Shown here: positions 1-8,887 of the stretch, piece after piece
Position numbering within the stretch: the stretch's first letter is position 1
How the letters are laid out: each line of letters starts with the position of its first letter
Assembly: GCF_003574035.1 (NCBI RefSeq)
Contig: NZ_QWKY01000008.1
Location: 1 to 64,000, forward strand
Length of the DNA: 64,000 bases
Reading direction: 5' to 3'
From: Meiothermus hypogaeus
GTDB taxonomy: Bacteria > Deinococcota > Deinococci > Deinococcales > Thermaceae
The notes under the pieces: model-generated
Seen by the model: only the letters and a program-made list of their open reading frames with translations
Told to the model about the DNA's origin: nothing
Database searches by the model: none
Position numbers and translations under genes: made by a program

Positions 1-187
1 CCGGCGCTAGCCGGGGGCCGATGGCCCTTCACTGTCGGTCGGCGAAGAAAGCGTCTCCCTTCCAAGGGGCGGTATCGCCCTCCGCTACGCGGATAACTTC
101 CAAGGGGCGGTATCGCCCTCCGCTACGTGGATAACTTCGGTCGGGTTAGTTCGTCACCAAAGGGTGACGAACTAACCGAATCTGGTA
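1..187 (+). repeat. MITE-like element A (left end outside window)
   Basis: Copy A of the interspersed element found six times in this window. It holds the GCGCTAGC-rich hairpin, two 38-bp internal units (each beginning TTCCAAGGGG), and a terminal 15-bp perfect hairpin with loop AAAG. It ends in GAATCTGGTA and is followed by TTA. The left end lies beyond the window. Confidence 0.85.
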
Positions 188-339
188 TTATCATTTGCCT
201 GGAAGCATTGGTTGTAGCCCTCTTACCCGGCGACACCGGGTTGCCATCAGAAGTGTCCTGTTGGGCAAAACGAGCACCAGGCTAACCGCCGACGACGCCA
301 CCCCTACCACAGGGGGAGAGGAATAAGAGAAAACGATAA
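188..339 (+). repeat. Second interspersed repeat family, copy 1 (152 bp)
   Basis: This 152-bp block recurs with about 90% identity at 10144-10295. The ends are imperfect inverted repeats (TTATCATTT at left, AAACGATAA at right). Inside are small hairpins such as CCCGG-CGACA-CCGGG. It begins at the TTA that follows element A, so the two repeats touch. I see no coding potential. Confidence 0.75.
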
Positions 340-356
340 GAGCCTGATCGCTATTG

Positions 357-1163
357 TTACAGCGGAGACTTCTTTTGAAACCTGGGCCTGCGCTTTTCCT
401 GAAGGGACGCCAGCCCCTCTTTGGCGTCGGGGCCCAGAAAGCCCATAAACTCCAGCGCCAATGAAGTGTCGAAGTTGGGCCCCATCATGCGCAACCAGTT
501 GTTGAGGGCATACTTGGTGAAGCGAATGGCGGTGGGGGAGCCCTGGGTCAGCTTCTGTGCAATTTTGAGCGCTTCGGCATAGACCGCGCCATCTTCCACG
601 CAGCGGGACACCAGCCCAATGCGCTCGGCTTCCTCCCCCGAGAGGGGCTCGTTGAGCAAAAGGTAATACTTGGCTTTGCTGAGCCCACACAGCAAAGGCC
701 AGACCATTACCGAATGGTCGCCTGCTGCCACTCCCAGCCGCACATGCCCATCCACGATGCGGGCAGTTTTGCCGACCACGCTGATGTCGGCCAGCAGTGC
801 CACGGCCAGCCCGGCCCCCACCGCCGGGCCTTCGATGGCCGCCACGATGGGCTTCGAGCAGTTCACCACCCCATATACCAGGTCGCGGGCTTCCTTCCAG
901 ACCCGCAGTAGGGCCTCGTAATCGCGGATCATCTCCTCGATCATCTCGAAGTCGCCGCCGCTGCTGAAGGCCCCGCCCTCACCCCGCACCAGCACCGCGC
1001 CAATATTTTCATCGGCATCGATATCCCGCCAGACATAGGCCAGCTCGCGGTGCATCTGGCTATCGGCGGCATTCAGGCGGCCTGGATTGGAGAGGATGAC
1101 CTCGAGCACCCCTTCACTGGGCTGGTCAAACTTCAAACGCTGGTAACGCTGTTGCCAGTTCAT
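357..1163 (-). CDS. Enoyl-CoA hydratase/isomerase family protein
   Basis: A 268-residue crotonase-fold protein expected to act on acyl-CoA thioesters in the cytosol. The oxyanion-hole segments are visible: GGAFSSGGD near residues 64-71 and the [17 protein letters not shown] stretch near 104-120. Where hydratases carry a catalytic Glu, this protein has GVAAGDHS with Asp149, so its exact reaction (hydratase, isomerase or other) is open. The length is normal for the family. A TAAACT box lies six bases before the ATG, as in other probable leaderless genes here. It stands alone, between repeats and the divergent truB. The fold is clear; the substrate is not. Confidence 0.9.
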   Translation of the reverse strand: MNWQQRYQRLKFDQPSEGVLEVILSNPGRLNAADSQMHRELAYVWRDIDADENIGAVLVRGEGGAFSSGGDFEMIEEMIRDYEALLRVWKEARDLVYGVVNCSKPIVAAIEGPAVGAGLAVALLADISVVGKTARIVDGHVRLGVAAGDHSVMVWPLLCGLSKAKYYLLLNEPLSGEEAERIGLVSRCVEDGAVYAEALKIAQKLTQGSPTAIRFTKYALNNWLRMMGPNFDTSLALEFMGFLGPDAKEGLASLQEKRRPRFQKKSPL

Positions 1164-1353
1164 GCCAGCAGTTTACGCAATTGGCTGAAAGCCGAAAGCG
1201 GAATGTATTGCGGCATCCTGGGTAGGATGGGGAGCCTTATTTTTTTGCGGCAGTAGTTCAATTTTAGAACATGGTGCATCTTCTAGCTTTTACTACTTTC
1301 GGCCTGCGGCTTTTGGCGACTTACTGAGCCTACCCCTTTTGGGGGTTTCTGGG

Positions 1354-1359
1354 TAGAAT
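1354..1359 (+). promoter_or_regulatory. Probable -10 box (TAGAAT) for truB
   Basis: TAGAAT lies eight bases before the truB ATG with no room for a Shine-Dalgarno site, consistent with a leaderless transcript. Confidence 0.5.
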
Positions 1360-1367
1360 CCGCTGGC

Positions 1368-2297
1368 ATGGCCCTATTTGCCGTGAACAAACCATTGGGC
1401 CGCACCTCGCACGACGTGGTAGACATGGCCCGAAAACTGCTGGGCACACGCCGGGTGGGCCACACCGGCACCCTCGATCCATTGGCTACTGGGGTCTTGA
1501 TCCTGGCATCGGATGTTTCGACTAAGCTGGTACCATTTTTGTCTGCAGAAGAAAAGGAGTATCTCGCCTGGGTTTCTTTTGGGGCGACTACCAATACTCT
1601 AGATGCTGAAGGGCCCATTGTAGAAGAAAGTTCTCGGCGTCCAACCCAACGCGAGATTGAAGCGGCCTTGCCTGCATTTTTGGCCTTGATGGAGCAGACG
1701 CCCCCGGCTTACTCGGCGGTGAAGGTGGGGGGCATCAAGGCCTACGAGGCAGCGCGTAAAGGACAGGCGCTAAAGCTCGAGGCCCGCCCGGTCAAGTATC
1801 ACGAGGTGACCCTGCTGGCTTACGACCCGGCCCCCATTGCCTACCGCATTGCCCACTCGGCAGCGGGCTGGCAACTATCGGAACGGGGTCGCCAGGTGGA
1901 GTTGCCTAGGCCCCTTGGCGCCTACCCGACTGCGGTGATACGTCTGGTGGTAGGGCCTGGTACCTATATACGCTCGTTTGCTCGAGACCTGGGCGAACAA
2001 CTGGGCAGCAAGGCCTTCCTTTCGGGGCTGGTGCGAACCCGGGTAGGCAGGATTGGCCTCGAGCAGGCCCAGGAGATCGATCGCCTGGACGTGAATAAAA
2101 CCCTGGACGAGCTCGAGGCCCTCTCCTGTCCCAGCGTGGAGCTGTCCCACACCGAGACCAAACGGGTGATGGAGGGCGTACCGCTGCCCATCCCGGCCAA
2201 GGGACTGGTGGCCCTGGTTGGCCCCAAGGGCCGCCTGGTGGCCATGGCCGAGGGGGATGGTTTCAAGCTGCGCATCAAGCGGGTATTCAAGGAGTAA
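1368..2297 (+). CDS. truB: tRNA pseudouridine(55) synthase TruB
   Basis: TruB converts U55 of the tRNA T-arm to pseudouridine. The hallmark GHTGTLDPLATGVL motif at residues 31-44 contains the catalytic Asp37, and the N-terminal NKPLGRTSHDVV segment is typical. The C-terminal part, roughly residues 235-309, fits a small PUA-like RNA-binding domain. At 309 residues it has the normal full length. The ATG follows a TAGAAT box by eight bases, suggesting leaderless expression. Its neighbours do not form an operon with it: a crotonase gene lies divergent upstream and an Lrp gene convergent downstream. Identification is firm. Confidence 0.96.
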   Translation: MALFAVNKPLGRTSHDVVDMARKLLGTRRVGHTGTLDPLATGVLILASDVSTKLVPFLSAEEKEYLAWVSFGATTNTLDAEGPIVEESSRRPTQREIEAALPAFLALMEQTPPAYSAVKVGGIKAYEAARKGQALKLEARPVKYHEVTLLAYDPAPIAYRIAHSAAGWQLSERGRQVELPRPLGAYPTAVIRLVVGPGTYIRSFARDLGEQLGSKAFLSGLVRTRVGRIGLEQAQEIDRLDVNKTLDELEALSCPSVELSHTETKRVMEGVPLPIPAKGLVALVGPKGRLVAMAEGDGFKLRIKRVFKE

Positions 2298-2328
2298 GCA
2301 TCTAATCTCAATCGGCCCTCTACAGCCT

Positions 2329-2787
2329 TCAACCTACCTCGAAGGTCTCCTTGATAATGGGCTGGGATAAGACCACCGAGGTACGGGTGCTGCCATAGAA
2401 GCCAAGCTGCTGGATGAGTTCTTGCAGGTGCTCCACTGAAGGTGTTATGACCTTGGCCACAAAGGAAGATTCGCCGGTCACAAAATAGCATTCGCGCACC
2501 GCAGGGGTGGTACGGGCAAACTCGAGCATCTGCTGGTAGCGGCCCGGCGGGGTAGCCACTTCGATCAGGGCGGTGATGGTGTAACCCAGGGCCCCGGGAT
2601 TGATCCGCGCCCCATAGCCGGAAATAATGCCGACATCCTCCAGGCGACGCACCCGCTCGGTGGCGGCGGGGGTCGAGAGCCCCACCCGTCGGCCGAGCTC
2701 GCTATAGGAGATTCGGCCATCTTTTTGTAGTTCATTCAGGATGGCGATGTTGATTTTGTCAAGCAGTTTGGAAGCCATATCGATCAT
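2329..2787 (-). CDS. Lrp/AsnC family transcriptional regulator
   Basis: A 152-residue feast-famine regulator. The helix-turn-helix is at residues 22-60 (GRISYSELGRRVGLSTPAATERVRRLE), followed by a ligand-binding RAM domain from about residue 66. The gene is divergent from alanine dehydrogenase, with about 100 bases between them. That is the usual arrangement of the AldR-type regulators that control ald in response to alanine, so the pairing suggests that role. A second ATG three codons in (MASKLLDK) is an alternative start. Family membership is firm; the regulatory target is inference from position. Confidence 0.92.
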   Translation of the reverse strand: MIDMASKLLDKINIAILNELQKDGRISYSELGRRVGLSTPAATERVRRLEDVGIISGYGARINPGALGYTITALIEVATPPGRYQQMLEFARTTPAVRECYFVTGESSFVAKVITPSVEHLQELIQQLGFYGSTRTSVVLSQPIIKETFEVG

Positions 2788-2843
2788 TATGGCTTAAGTA
2801 CGTAAAGCTAAAGTCCTTATAGTCCATAAAAACTTGCTTTTCT

Positions 2844-2849
2844 TTGACA
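2844..2849 (+). promoter_or_regulatory. Possible -35 box (TTGACA) of ald
   Basis: A consensus TTGACA lies 38 bases before the ald start, but no good -10 box follows at the right distance. This would suit a promoter that depends on an activator such as the divergent Lrp protein. Confidence 0.35.
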
Positions 2850-2887
2850 GCAGACCGGTCTAAGCTTGAAAAAAACAGGAGGTAGCT

Positions 2888-3991
2888 ATGGTGATTGGTG
2901 TGCCCAAAGAGATCAAGACGCTCGAGAACCGTGTAGCCCTTACACCCGGGGGTGTGACCAGCCTGGTACGGCGGGGGCACAAGGTGCTGGTACAGCAGAG
3001 CGCCGGGGTGGGCTCGGGGATATCCGATGCCGAGTACCAGAAAGCCGGGGCCGAAATTGTAAGTGCTGCGGAGGCCTGGGCCGCCGACCTGGTGGTCAAG
3101 GTCAAGGAGCCCATTGCCGAGGAGTATAAGTATCTGCGCAAGGGGCTCATTCTCTTCACTTACTTACACCTGGCTGCCGACGAGGCCCTCACGAAAGCCT
3201 TGCTCGAGGGGGGTACCACCGGCATTGCCTACGAAACGGTGCAGCTCGAGGATGGTTCGCTGCCCTTGCTGCTGCCCATGAGCGAAGTGGCTGGGCGCAT
3301 GGCCCCCCAGGTGGGTGCCGCAGCACTGGAGAAACCCCACGGCGGGCGCGGCGTGCTCCTGGGGGGGGTGCCGGGAGTGGCGCCGGCGAGCGTGGTGATT
3401 ATCGGCGGAGGCATTGTGGGCACCAACGCCGCCAAAATTGCCCTGGGCATGGGCGCTCAGGTGACCATCCTGGACGTGAGCAAGGCCCGGATGCAGTACC
3501 TCGACGATGTCTTTGGTGGGCGGGTGATTACCCTTTCTTCCACCGAGGCCAACGTGGCGGCTTCCATTCGCCACGCCGACCTTCTTATTGGGGCGGTGCT
3601 GATTCCCGGGGCCAAAGCCCCCAAGCTGATTACCCGAGAGATGCTTTCCACCATGAAGGAGGGCGCGGTGATTGTGGACGTGGCGGTAGATCAGGGCGGT
3701 TGTGTAGAGACCATTCACCCCACCACCCACGCCGACCCCACCTACGTGGTGGATGGGGTGCTGCACTATGGCGTGGCCAACATGCCGGGGGCGGTGCCGC
3801 GCACCTCTACCTTTGCCCTGACCAACCAGACCCTGCCCTACCTGCTCAAACTGGCTGAGAAAGGTTTGGATGCCCTTCACGACGACCCGGCCCTGATGCT
3901 CGGCCTCAATACCCACCAGGGCAAGCTGACCTGCTTGGGCGTAGCGGAAGCCTTCGGGTTGCCCTACACCGAGCCCAGGGCAGCTCTATAA
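2888..3991 (+). CDS. ald: Alanine dehydrogenase
   Basis: Ald interconverts L-alanine and pyruvate plus ammonia with NAD. The start follows a strong AGGAGG site (2878-2883). Substrate-site residues of the family are present: Arg15 in ENRVALTP, Lys73 in VKVKEP and His95 in TYLHLAAD. The NAD-binding Rossmann motif [17 protein letters not shown] begins near residue 170. At 367 residues it matches the usual length of about 370. The neighbouring divergent Lrp gene probably regulates it. The protein acts in the cytosol, typically as a hexamer in this family. Identification is firm. Confidence 0.96.
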   Translation: MVIGVPKEIKTLENRVALTPGGVTSLVRRGHKVLVQQSAGVGSGISDAEYQKAGAEIVSAAEAWAADLVVKVKEPIAEEYKYLRKGLILFTYLHLAADEALTKALLEGGTTGIAYETVQLEDGSLPLLLPMSEVAGRMAPQVGAAALEKPHGGRGVLLGGVPGVAPASVVIIGGGIVGTNAAKIALGMGAQVTILDVSKARMQYLDDVFGGRVITLSSTEANVAASIRHADLLIGAVLIPGAKAPKLITREMLSTMKEGAVIVDVAVDQGGCVETIHPTTHADPTYVVDGVLHYGVANMPGAVPRTSTFALTNQTLPYLLKLAEKGLDALHDDPALMLGLNTHQGKLTCLGVAEAFGLPYTEPRAAL

Positions 3992-4109
3992 CAGTCCTGT
4001 AGCGTGTTTGTTAGTACTTTTTTGGGAGCGGGGGCCCTTAATAAAACGTGCCCCTGCACCCGCCCTACCCGGAACATCGCAGGCGCTTGCTGTACGCTGG
4101 GGAAAGCCT

Positions 4110-4784
4110 ATGCGCTATCGAGGGTGGTTTCTATTGTGGGTGCTGGCGATCCTGGGCCCGCCCGCCCTGGCGCAGGCTGTACCCTGGCTGCCGGGTGAAC
4201 GGTTGGTTTACAACGTAACCTGGCAGGGACTCGGGGTAGGCCGCCTCTACCTCAGCGCCGATCCCATAGAGGGGGGCTGGCGCTTTCGCCTGAAGCTCGA
4301 GACCACCGGACTGGCTCAGGCGCTGGGCTATGGCCTCGAGTCGGAGAGCCAGGTCGGTTACGACTTCTTCACAGATCGCTTCTGGCAAGTCCTGACCGAA
4401 CCCCTCAAGGGCACTACCCGACTCTATTTCGAGCGCCAGGAGCACAACGGCTCCCGCGCCAGGGTGGTCTATCCTGACGGCAAACAGTCAAGCTGGAACA
4501 GCGCCAGTGAAGAGGTGATGGATCAGGTCTCGCTCATCTACTATCTGCGGGTTCGCCCCGAAACCCGCCTGATTCGTGCTGTGGACTACCCCAAACTGGC
4601 CGAGGGCCGGCTGGAGGTTCTGCCTGGAAGCAATGGCCTGGTGGGTTACCGCTTCGCCCGCGAAGATTTGCTGGTGGAGGTCTGGTATCGCCTGGACGCC
4701 CGCCGTACGCCGGTTCGTATCATCTTCGGGCGTGATTTTGGCCGGCTGGAAGCTACCCTGATCGAAAATGTCAACGGGCGCTAA
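4110..4784 (+). CDS. Secreted DUF3108-like protein
   Basis: A protein of about 224 residues with a clear signal peptide (MRYRGWFLLWVLAILGPPALAQA), which is why I place the start at 4110 and not further upstream. The mature part, beginning PWLPGERLVYNVTWQGLGVGRLYL, resembles DUF3108 proteins: predicted beta-rich periplasmic proteins of unknown function whose N-terminus reads E-L-x-Y-x-V-x-W-x-G-x-x-x-G. No catalytic motif is visible. It stands alone between ald and the Asp23/FakA-like pair. The function is unknown; the export signal is the strongest evidence. Confidence 0.75.
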   Translation: MRYRGWFLLWVLAILGPPALAQAVPWLPGERLVYNVTWQGLGVGRLYLSADPIEGGWRFRLKLETTGLAQALGYGLESESQVGYDFFTDRFWQVLTEPLKGTTRLYFERQEHNGSRARVVYPDGKQSSWNSASEEVMDQVSLIYYLRVRPETRLIRAVDYPKLAEGRLEVLPGSNGLVGYRFAREDLLVEVWYRLDARRTPVRIIFGRDFGRLEATLIENVNGR

Positions 4785-4964
4785 TACCTGTACATAACCT
4801 TCATGGGCTAGGGGGATAAACAGTCCTCATTGAAAGCTTGGAAACTGAGTTGGGGTGCGTTATAGTTGCGCCATAAGGGATCAAATCAACCCCGTGCAAT
4901 AGTTTTCCGGCTATTAGGAGAGGGTGGGGTTGAAGGGTAAACTAGGCAAATCTGGAGGCCAATT

Positions 4965-5306
4965 TTGAAAGGGAACATTACCGTGACGGAAAGCGCGCTG
5001 GCGGCTATCTTGGGCCTGGCTGCGCATGAAGTGCCGGGTGTGCTCGGGATGAGTCCTGCCGGTATCCGCGAATCCATCAGCCGTATCCTGGGTCGCAGTG
5101 AGGCCAGCGAAGGGGTGGTGGTCAAGCCCGACCCGAACGCCGCCGGTAAGTATCAAGCCGATCTGTATGTGGTGGTGGCTTTTGGTGCACGCATTCCCAC
5201 GGTGGTGGATAGCATTGGGGAGCGGGTGCACTGGGCCGCCAAAAGCCTGGCAGGGGCCGAGCTTTCCAGCGTGCGAATCCATGTGGTGGGGGTGAGCCGT
5301 GGTTGA
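4965..5306 (+). CDS. Asp23/Gls24 family envelope stress protein
   Basis: A 113-residue protein with the Asp23 pattern: an N-terminal GNITVTESALAAILGLAAHEVPGV and a central ADLYVVVAFGARIPTVVDSIGERV. The start is TTG, supported by GGAGG at 4954-4958. It overlaps the next gene by eight bases, so the two are probably translationally coupled. This pair corresponds to the yloU-yloV arrangement of Firmicutes. Asp23 proteins associate with the cytoplasmic membrane or envelope stress, but no precise role is established for this one. Confidence 0.88.
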   Translation: MKGNITVTESALAAILGLAAHEVPGVLGMSPAGIRESISRILGRSEASEGVVVKPDPNAAGKYQADLYVVVAFGARIPTVVDSIGERVHWAAKSLAGAELSSVRIHVVGVSRG

Positions 5307-6897
5307 GGCTCTTTCGCCTGCTGAACTCGCCAGGGCCTTTCGCTATGCGACCGATTGGTTCGCGGTCTATGTCGAGGAGACCAACGCCCTGAACGTGTAT
5401 CCGGTGCCGGATGGCGACACCGGTACCAACATGCACCTCACGCTGCAATCGGTGCGGCGGGAGCTAGATCTGGCCGACACCAGCAAGATGAGCGATGTGG
5501 CGCGGGCCATTAGCTACGGCTCGTTGCTGGGTGCGCGGGGAAACTCGGGGGTTATTACCTCGCAAATCCTCAAGGGGTTTGCCGAGACAATCAAAGAGGC
5601 CAGCGTGGTTTCTCCGGCCCTGCTGGCCCAGGCCCTCGAGGAGGGCTCCCGCATGGGCTACAAGGCGGTGATGAAGCCCGTGGAGGGCACCATCCTGACG
5701 GTCTCGCGGGGGATTGCCGCAGGGGCCCGCAAGGCTATGGAAAATGGGGCAGCCAGCCTCGAGGAGGTACTGCAAGGGGCTCTGCAAAGTGGCCGTGAAG
5801 CCTCCGACCGCACCCCCGAGCTGCTGCCGGTGCTCAAACAGGCCGGGGTGGTGGATGCGGGCGGCGTGGGGTTGCTGCGTTTTGTGGAGGGCCTCGAGGG
5901 CTACCTCAAGGGCCTGCCCTTGCCCGAACCGCCAAAAATCGAGAAGTATGCCCAGACCGCCTTCGAGGAGGAAGAATTCGGCTACTGCACAGAGTTTTTA
6001 ATGGAAGGGGTGGCCGAACCCGTGGAGAAAATCCGCGAGGCGGTGTCGTCCTTTGGCGACTCCTTGCTGGTGGTAGGGGCCGAGGGCTACGTCAAAGGCC
6101 ACATCCATACCAACGATCCCGACGGCCTGCTGGCCAGCGTGGCCCGCTACGGCAAGATGGTGCGTACCAAGGTCGAGGACATGTCGCAGCAGCACACCGA
6201 GATCCTTTCCATGGCCGGGGCTGCCGACGAAGCCCCCCCGCCCACGGGCCTGGTGGTGGTGGCCAACGGCTGGGGACTGGTCAAGGCCTTCCGGGGGTTT
6301 GGGGCCCGCATTGTGGCCGGAGGCCAGACCGCCAACCCCAGCGTGCAGGACATCCTGGATGCCATCAAAAGCCTCCCCAACCCCGAGGTAATAGTGCTGC
6401 CCAACAACAGCAACGTGATCATGTCGGCCCAGCAGGCGGCAGGTCTGGCCGAGGGCAAGACCGTGTACGTGATTCCGACCCGCACCATGGGCCAGGGGCT
6501 GGCTGCCAGCGTGCTTTACCAGGCCGACCTGCCCTCGAGCGAACTCCTGCCCGAGATGGAAGAAGCCTCCAGGAGAGCGGTCACCCTGGAGGTCACCCGG
6601 GCCAGCCGCAGCGTGGAGATTGGCGGGGTGAGCGTGACCGAGGGCCAGCCCATTGGCCTGCGCGACGATAAACTGGCCCTGGCCGCCGACACCCCCGAGG
6701 ACGCCCTGTTCAATATGATCCAGCTGGCCTCCCAGGAGGGCGACTACGAAATACTGACCATTTTCCACGGTCCTACGGTCACAAAAGACACCCTAAACAC
6801 CCTGGCGGCCCGGATTTCCCAAGCCTTTCCCGACCTCAGTCTTGAGATTCACCCCGGAGGGCCTGACCTTTACGATTACCTCGCCGTGCTGGAATAA
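5299..6897 (+). CDS. DAK2 domain (FakA/YloV-like) kinase
   Basis: A 532-residue homologue of YloV/FakA, the ATP-binding subunit of fatty acid kinase, which phosphorylates fatty acids held by a DegV-type FakB protein. The N-terminal DAK2/DhaL-like domain carries NVYPVPDGDTGTNMHLT (residues 32-48), whose aspartates bind Mg-ATP. A central domain and a C-terminal DegV-like domain ending in GGPDLYDYLAVLE complete the usual layout. The start is GTG inside the 3' end of the Asp23 gene. No fakB lies in the window, so the fatty acid kinase role rests on homology. Confidence 0.88.
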   Translation: MVEALSPAELARAFRYATDWFAVYVEETNALNVYPVPDGDTGTNMHLTLQSVRRELDLADTSKMSDVARAISYGSLLGARGNSGVITSQILKGFAETIKEASVVSPALLAQALEEGSRMGYKAVMKPVEGTILTVSRGIAAGARKAMENGAASLEEVLQGALQSGREASDRTPELLPVLKQAGVVDAGGVGLLRFVEGLEGYLKGLPLPEPPKIEKYAQTAFEEEEFGYCTEFLMEGVAEPVEKIREAVSSFGDSLLVVGAEGYVKGHIHTNDPDGLLASVARYGKMVRTKVEDMSQQHTEILSMAGAADEAPPPTGLVVVANGWGLVKAFRGFGARIVAGGQTANPSVQDILDAIKSLPNPEVIVLPNNSNVIMSAQQAAGLAEGKTVYVIPTRTMGQGLAASVLYQADLPSSELLPEMEEASRRAVTLEVTRASRSVEIGGVSVTEGQPIGLRDDKLALAADTPEDALFNMIQLASQEGDYEILTIFHGPTVTKDTLNTLAARISQAFPDLSLEIHPGGPDLYDYLAVLE

Positions 6898-7264
6898 TTC
6901 GAACCCACCCCCACAGACATGGTCGGATGTTCAAATCCGACAAGGTGTTTCGGGTAAGCGTTACTTTTGTACGCCGCAGGCGTAATGCAAGCCTGTCGAT
7001 TTTTTGGAGATAAAACTCGTCCAGCACGATGTAAATTTGGTATGCCGATCCATAAACTTTGTCAGGGAGCCGTCATGCTTGAGATGAGAAAACTCAAGAA
7101 ACCCTTTAGGTTGAACTCATAAAGCACAATCATGAATTACCTCTGTCCAGCAAGCAAAAATTAAAAGAATCTGTTAGTACTCCAGTTAAACCTCACAAAT
7201 GAATGAGAGGCGTGACGCCTATTTCTAAGGGAACCTGAGAACTGCCCCCCTACCCTCGAGTGGT
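6898..7264 (+). other. Intergenic region without a recognised gene
   Basis: About 370 bases, more AT-rich than the flanks between roughly 7030 and 7200. I see a 7-bp stem just after the kinase stop (GTCGGAT...ATCCGAC, 6920-6939) without a T-tract, and a small GAGGCGTGACGCCT palindrome near 7208. Neither supports a specific call. Confidence 0.5.
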
Positions 7265-7702
7265 ATGGAACGGCTATTTCGTCTCCGCATTCCGAGTCTA
7301 ATCCTGCTGTTGGCAGTATTTGGATTGGGCTGGGCCCAGGCCCCTCGGGTGATGACCCTCAAGGCCACGGCCTACACCTCCTCGGTGCGGGAAACCGACA
7401 GCACCCCCTTCATCACCGCTACCGGGGCCCGCACCCGCATCGGCATCATCGCAGTAAGCCGGGATATGCTGCGCGAACTGCCTTATGGCTCCAAGGTGAT
7501 GCTCGAGGACCTGGGCACCCCGGCGGGGGTGGGTAAGGGGCGCTTCAACTACCTCTTCAAAGACCGGGTTTTTGTTGTAGAGGACACCATGCACCCCCGC
7601 AAACGGGAGCGGCTGGATGTGTGGCTGCCGGACCGCAGCACCGCCATCCGCTTTGGGGTGCGCAACGTCCGGGTAACGGTGATCCAACGAGGCCGGGGGT
7701 AA
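7265..7702 (+). CDS. Secreted 3D-domain protein
   Basis: A 145-residue protein with a signal peptide (hydrophobic stretch at residues 8-24, ending WAQA) followed by a 3D domain, a double-psi beta-barrel related to lytic transglycosylase catalytic cores. The pattern runs from LKATAYTSSVRET through FVVEDTMHPRKRERLDVWLP to AIRFGVRNVRVTVI; conserved aspartates are in VEDT and RLDVW. It probably binds or cleaves peptidoglycan outside the membrane. An ABC permease gene follows after 57 bases on the same strand. The substrate is not known. Confidence 0.8.
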   Translation: MERLFRLRIPSLILLLAVFGLGWAQAPRVMTLKATAYTSSVRETDSTPFITATGARTRIGIIAVSRDMLRELPYGSKVMLEDLGTPAGVGKGRFNYLFKDRVFVVEDTMHPRKRERLDVWLPDRSTAIRFGVRNVRVTVIQRGRG

Positions 7703-7759
7703 GATACTCGAGCGTCGAGGGCCGAAAAATCGCAGGGCTCTCGACCCTCGCCCCCATCT

Positions 7760-8887
7760 ATGCGCTTCGTCTGGTTTCTTGCCCTGCGCCAACTCCGCTA
7801 CCGCCGCACCCAGAGCCTCATCACGCTCCTGGGGGTGGCGGTGGGGATTATGGTGCTCACCACCGCGCTTTCGCTCACCAACGGCTTCATTAAGGGGCTG
7901 GTAGAAGCTACCCTCAAAGCCGTGCCCCACCTCTACCTGCAAAGCCTGAACCCCGAGGATAGCCCGGTTCCACCGCCCCACCCGGAGGTAATAGGCCAGG
8001 CACCGGTGCTCCTGACCAAGGCCCTGCTGACCCGCCGAGCCGAGGCAGGCCGCTCGGCAGGGGCCGACTTCGCCACCCTGATTGGGCTGGGGGCGGGTGG
8101 ACAGGCCGTCTACCCCGAGCTCGACCTGTCCAGGCTCAAAGACGGCAGCATCGTTTTGGGGAGCGCCCTGGCCCGCAGCCTGGGGGCCTATCCGGGCGAC
8201 AAGCTGTTTCTGGTCTCGATCAACCAGAAGCGAATTCAGCTCGAGGTAGTGAGCACCTTCCAGACCGGCAACTACCTGCTCGATGCCGGGTTTGCCTTTA
8301 CCACCCTGGCCGACACCCGCGAACTCATGGAGCAGCCCGATGCGCTCTCGGGCTATCAGTTGCGATTGCGCAACCCCGACAAAGCCCCCGAGGTGGGGAC
8401 GGCTCTGGCGGGGCGGGCCTACTTCCCCCAGACCTGGCAGTCCAGCAACCGCACCCTCATAGAGCAACTGGCCCTGCAAAAGCGGGTGATCGGGATTGTG
8501 GTCTTCCTGATTGTGGTGGTGGCGGCCCTGGGCATGGCCAGCGTGCTGGTGCTTACGGTGATCGAAAAAACCCCCGACATCGCCCTCTTGCGGGTGATGG
8601 GGGCCCGGGGAACCCAGGTAGCCGGTGTCTTTGCCTTGCAGGGCCTTATTCTGGGTGCGCTGGGCATTCTGATGGGCAACCTGCTGGGCTGGGGCCTGTC
8701 CAGCTATTTTCAGTGGCGCCCGGTGGAGATTCCCGGCGAACTGTACTTCCTGACCCGCCTCCCGGTAGACATCAAGCCCTCCGACTTTGTGTGGGTCTCA
8801 GGCTTTAGCCTGCTGGTGGTGATGCTGGCTTCACTCCTGCCCCTCTGGCGGGCGCTGCGCATCAAGCCGGGGGAGGTGTTGCGCTAA
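7760..8887 (+). CDS. FtsX/MacB-type ABC transporter permease
   Basis: A 375-residue membrane protein. One N-terminal helix (residues 17-40, LITLLGVAVGIMVLTTALSLTNGF) is followed by a large extracytoplasmic domain, then three helices near residues 240-270, 290-315 and 340-365. This is the layout of MacB/LolC/LolE-type permeases, which move lipoproteins or hydrophobic molecules or transmit mechanical force without classical transport. No ATPase partner lies next to it. The TAA stop shares three bases with the convergent purA stop (CTAA). The family is firm; the substrate is unknown. Confidence 0.85.
   Translation: MRFVWFLALRQLRYRRTQSLITLLGVAVGIMVLTTALSLTNGFIKGLVEATLKAVPHLYLQSLNPEDSPVPPPHPEVIGQAPVLLTKALLTRRAEAGRSAGADFATLIGLGAGGQAVYPELDLSRLKDGSIVLGSALARSLGAYPGDKLFLVSINQKRIQLEVVSTFQTGNYLLDAGFAFTTLADTRELMEQPDALSGYQLRLRNPDKAPEVGTALAGRAYFPQTWQSSNRTLIEQLALQKRVIGIVVFLIVVVAALGMASVLVLTVIEKTPDIALLRVMGARGTQVAGVFALQGLILGALGILMGNLLGWGLSSYFQWRPVEIPGELYFLTRLPVDIKPSDFVWVSGFSLLVVMLASLLPLWRALRIKPGEVLR

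Noticed and set aside
7298-8479. A 393-codon minus-strand frame
   Set aside because: Antisense to the 3D-domain protein and the ABC permease, both of which have clear motifs.
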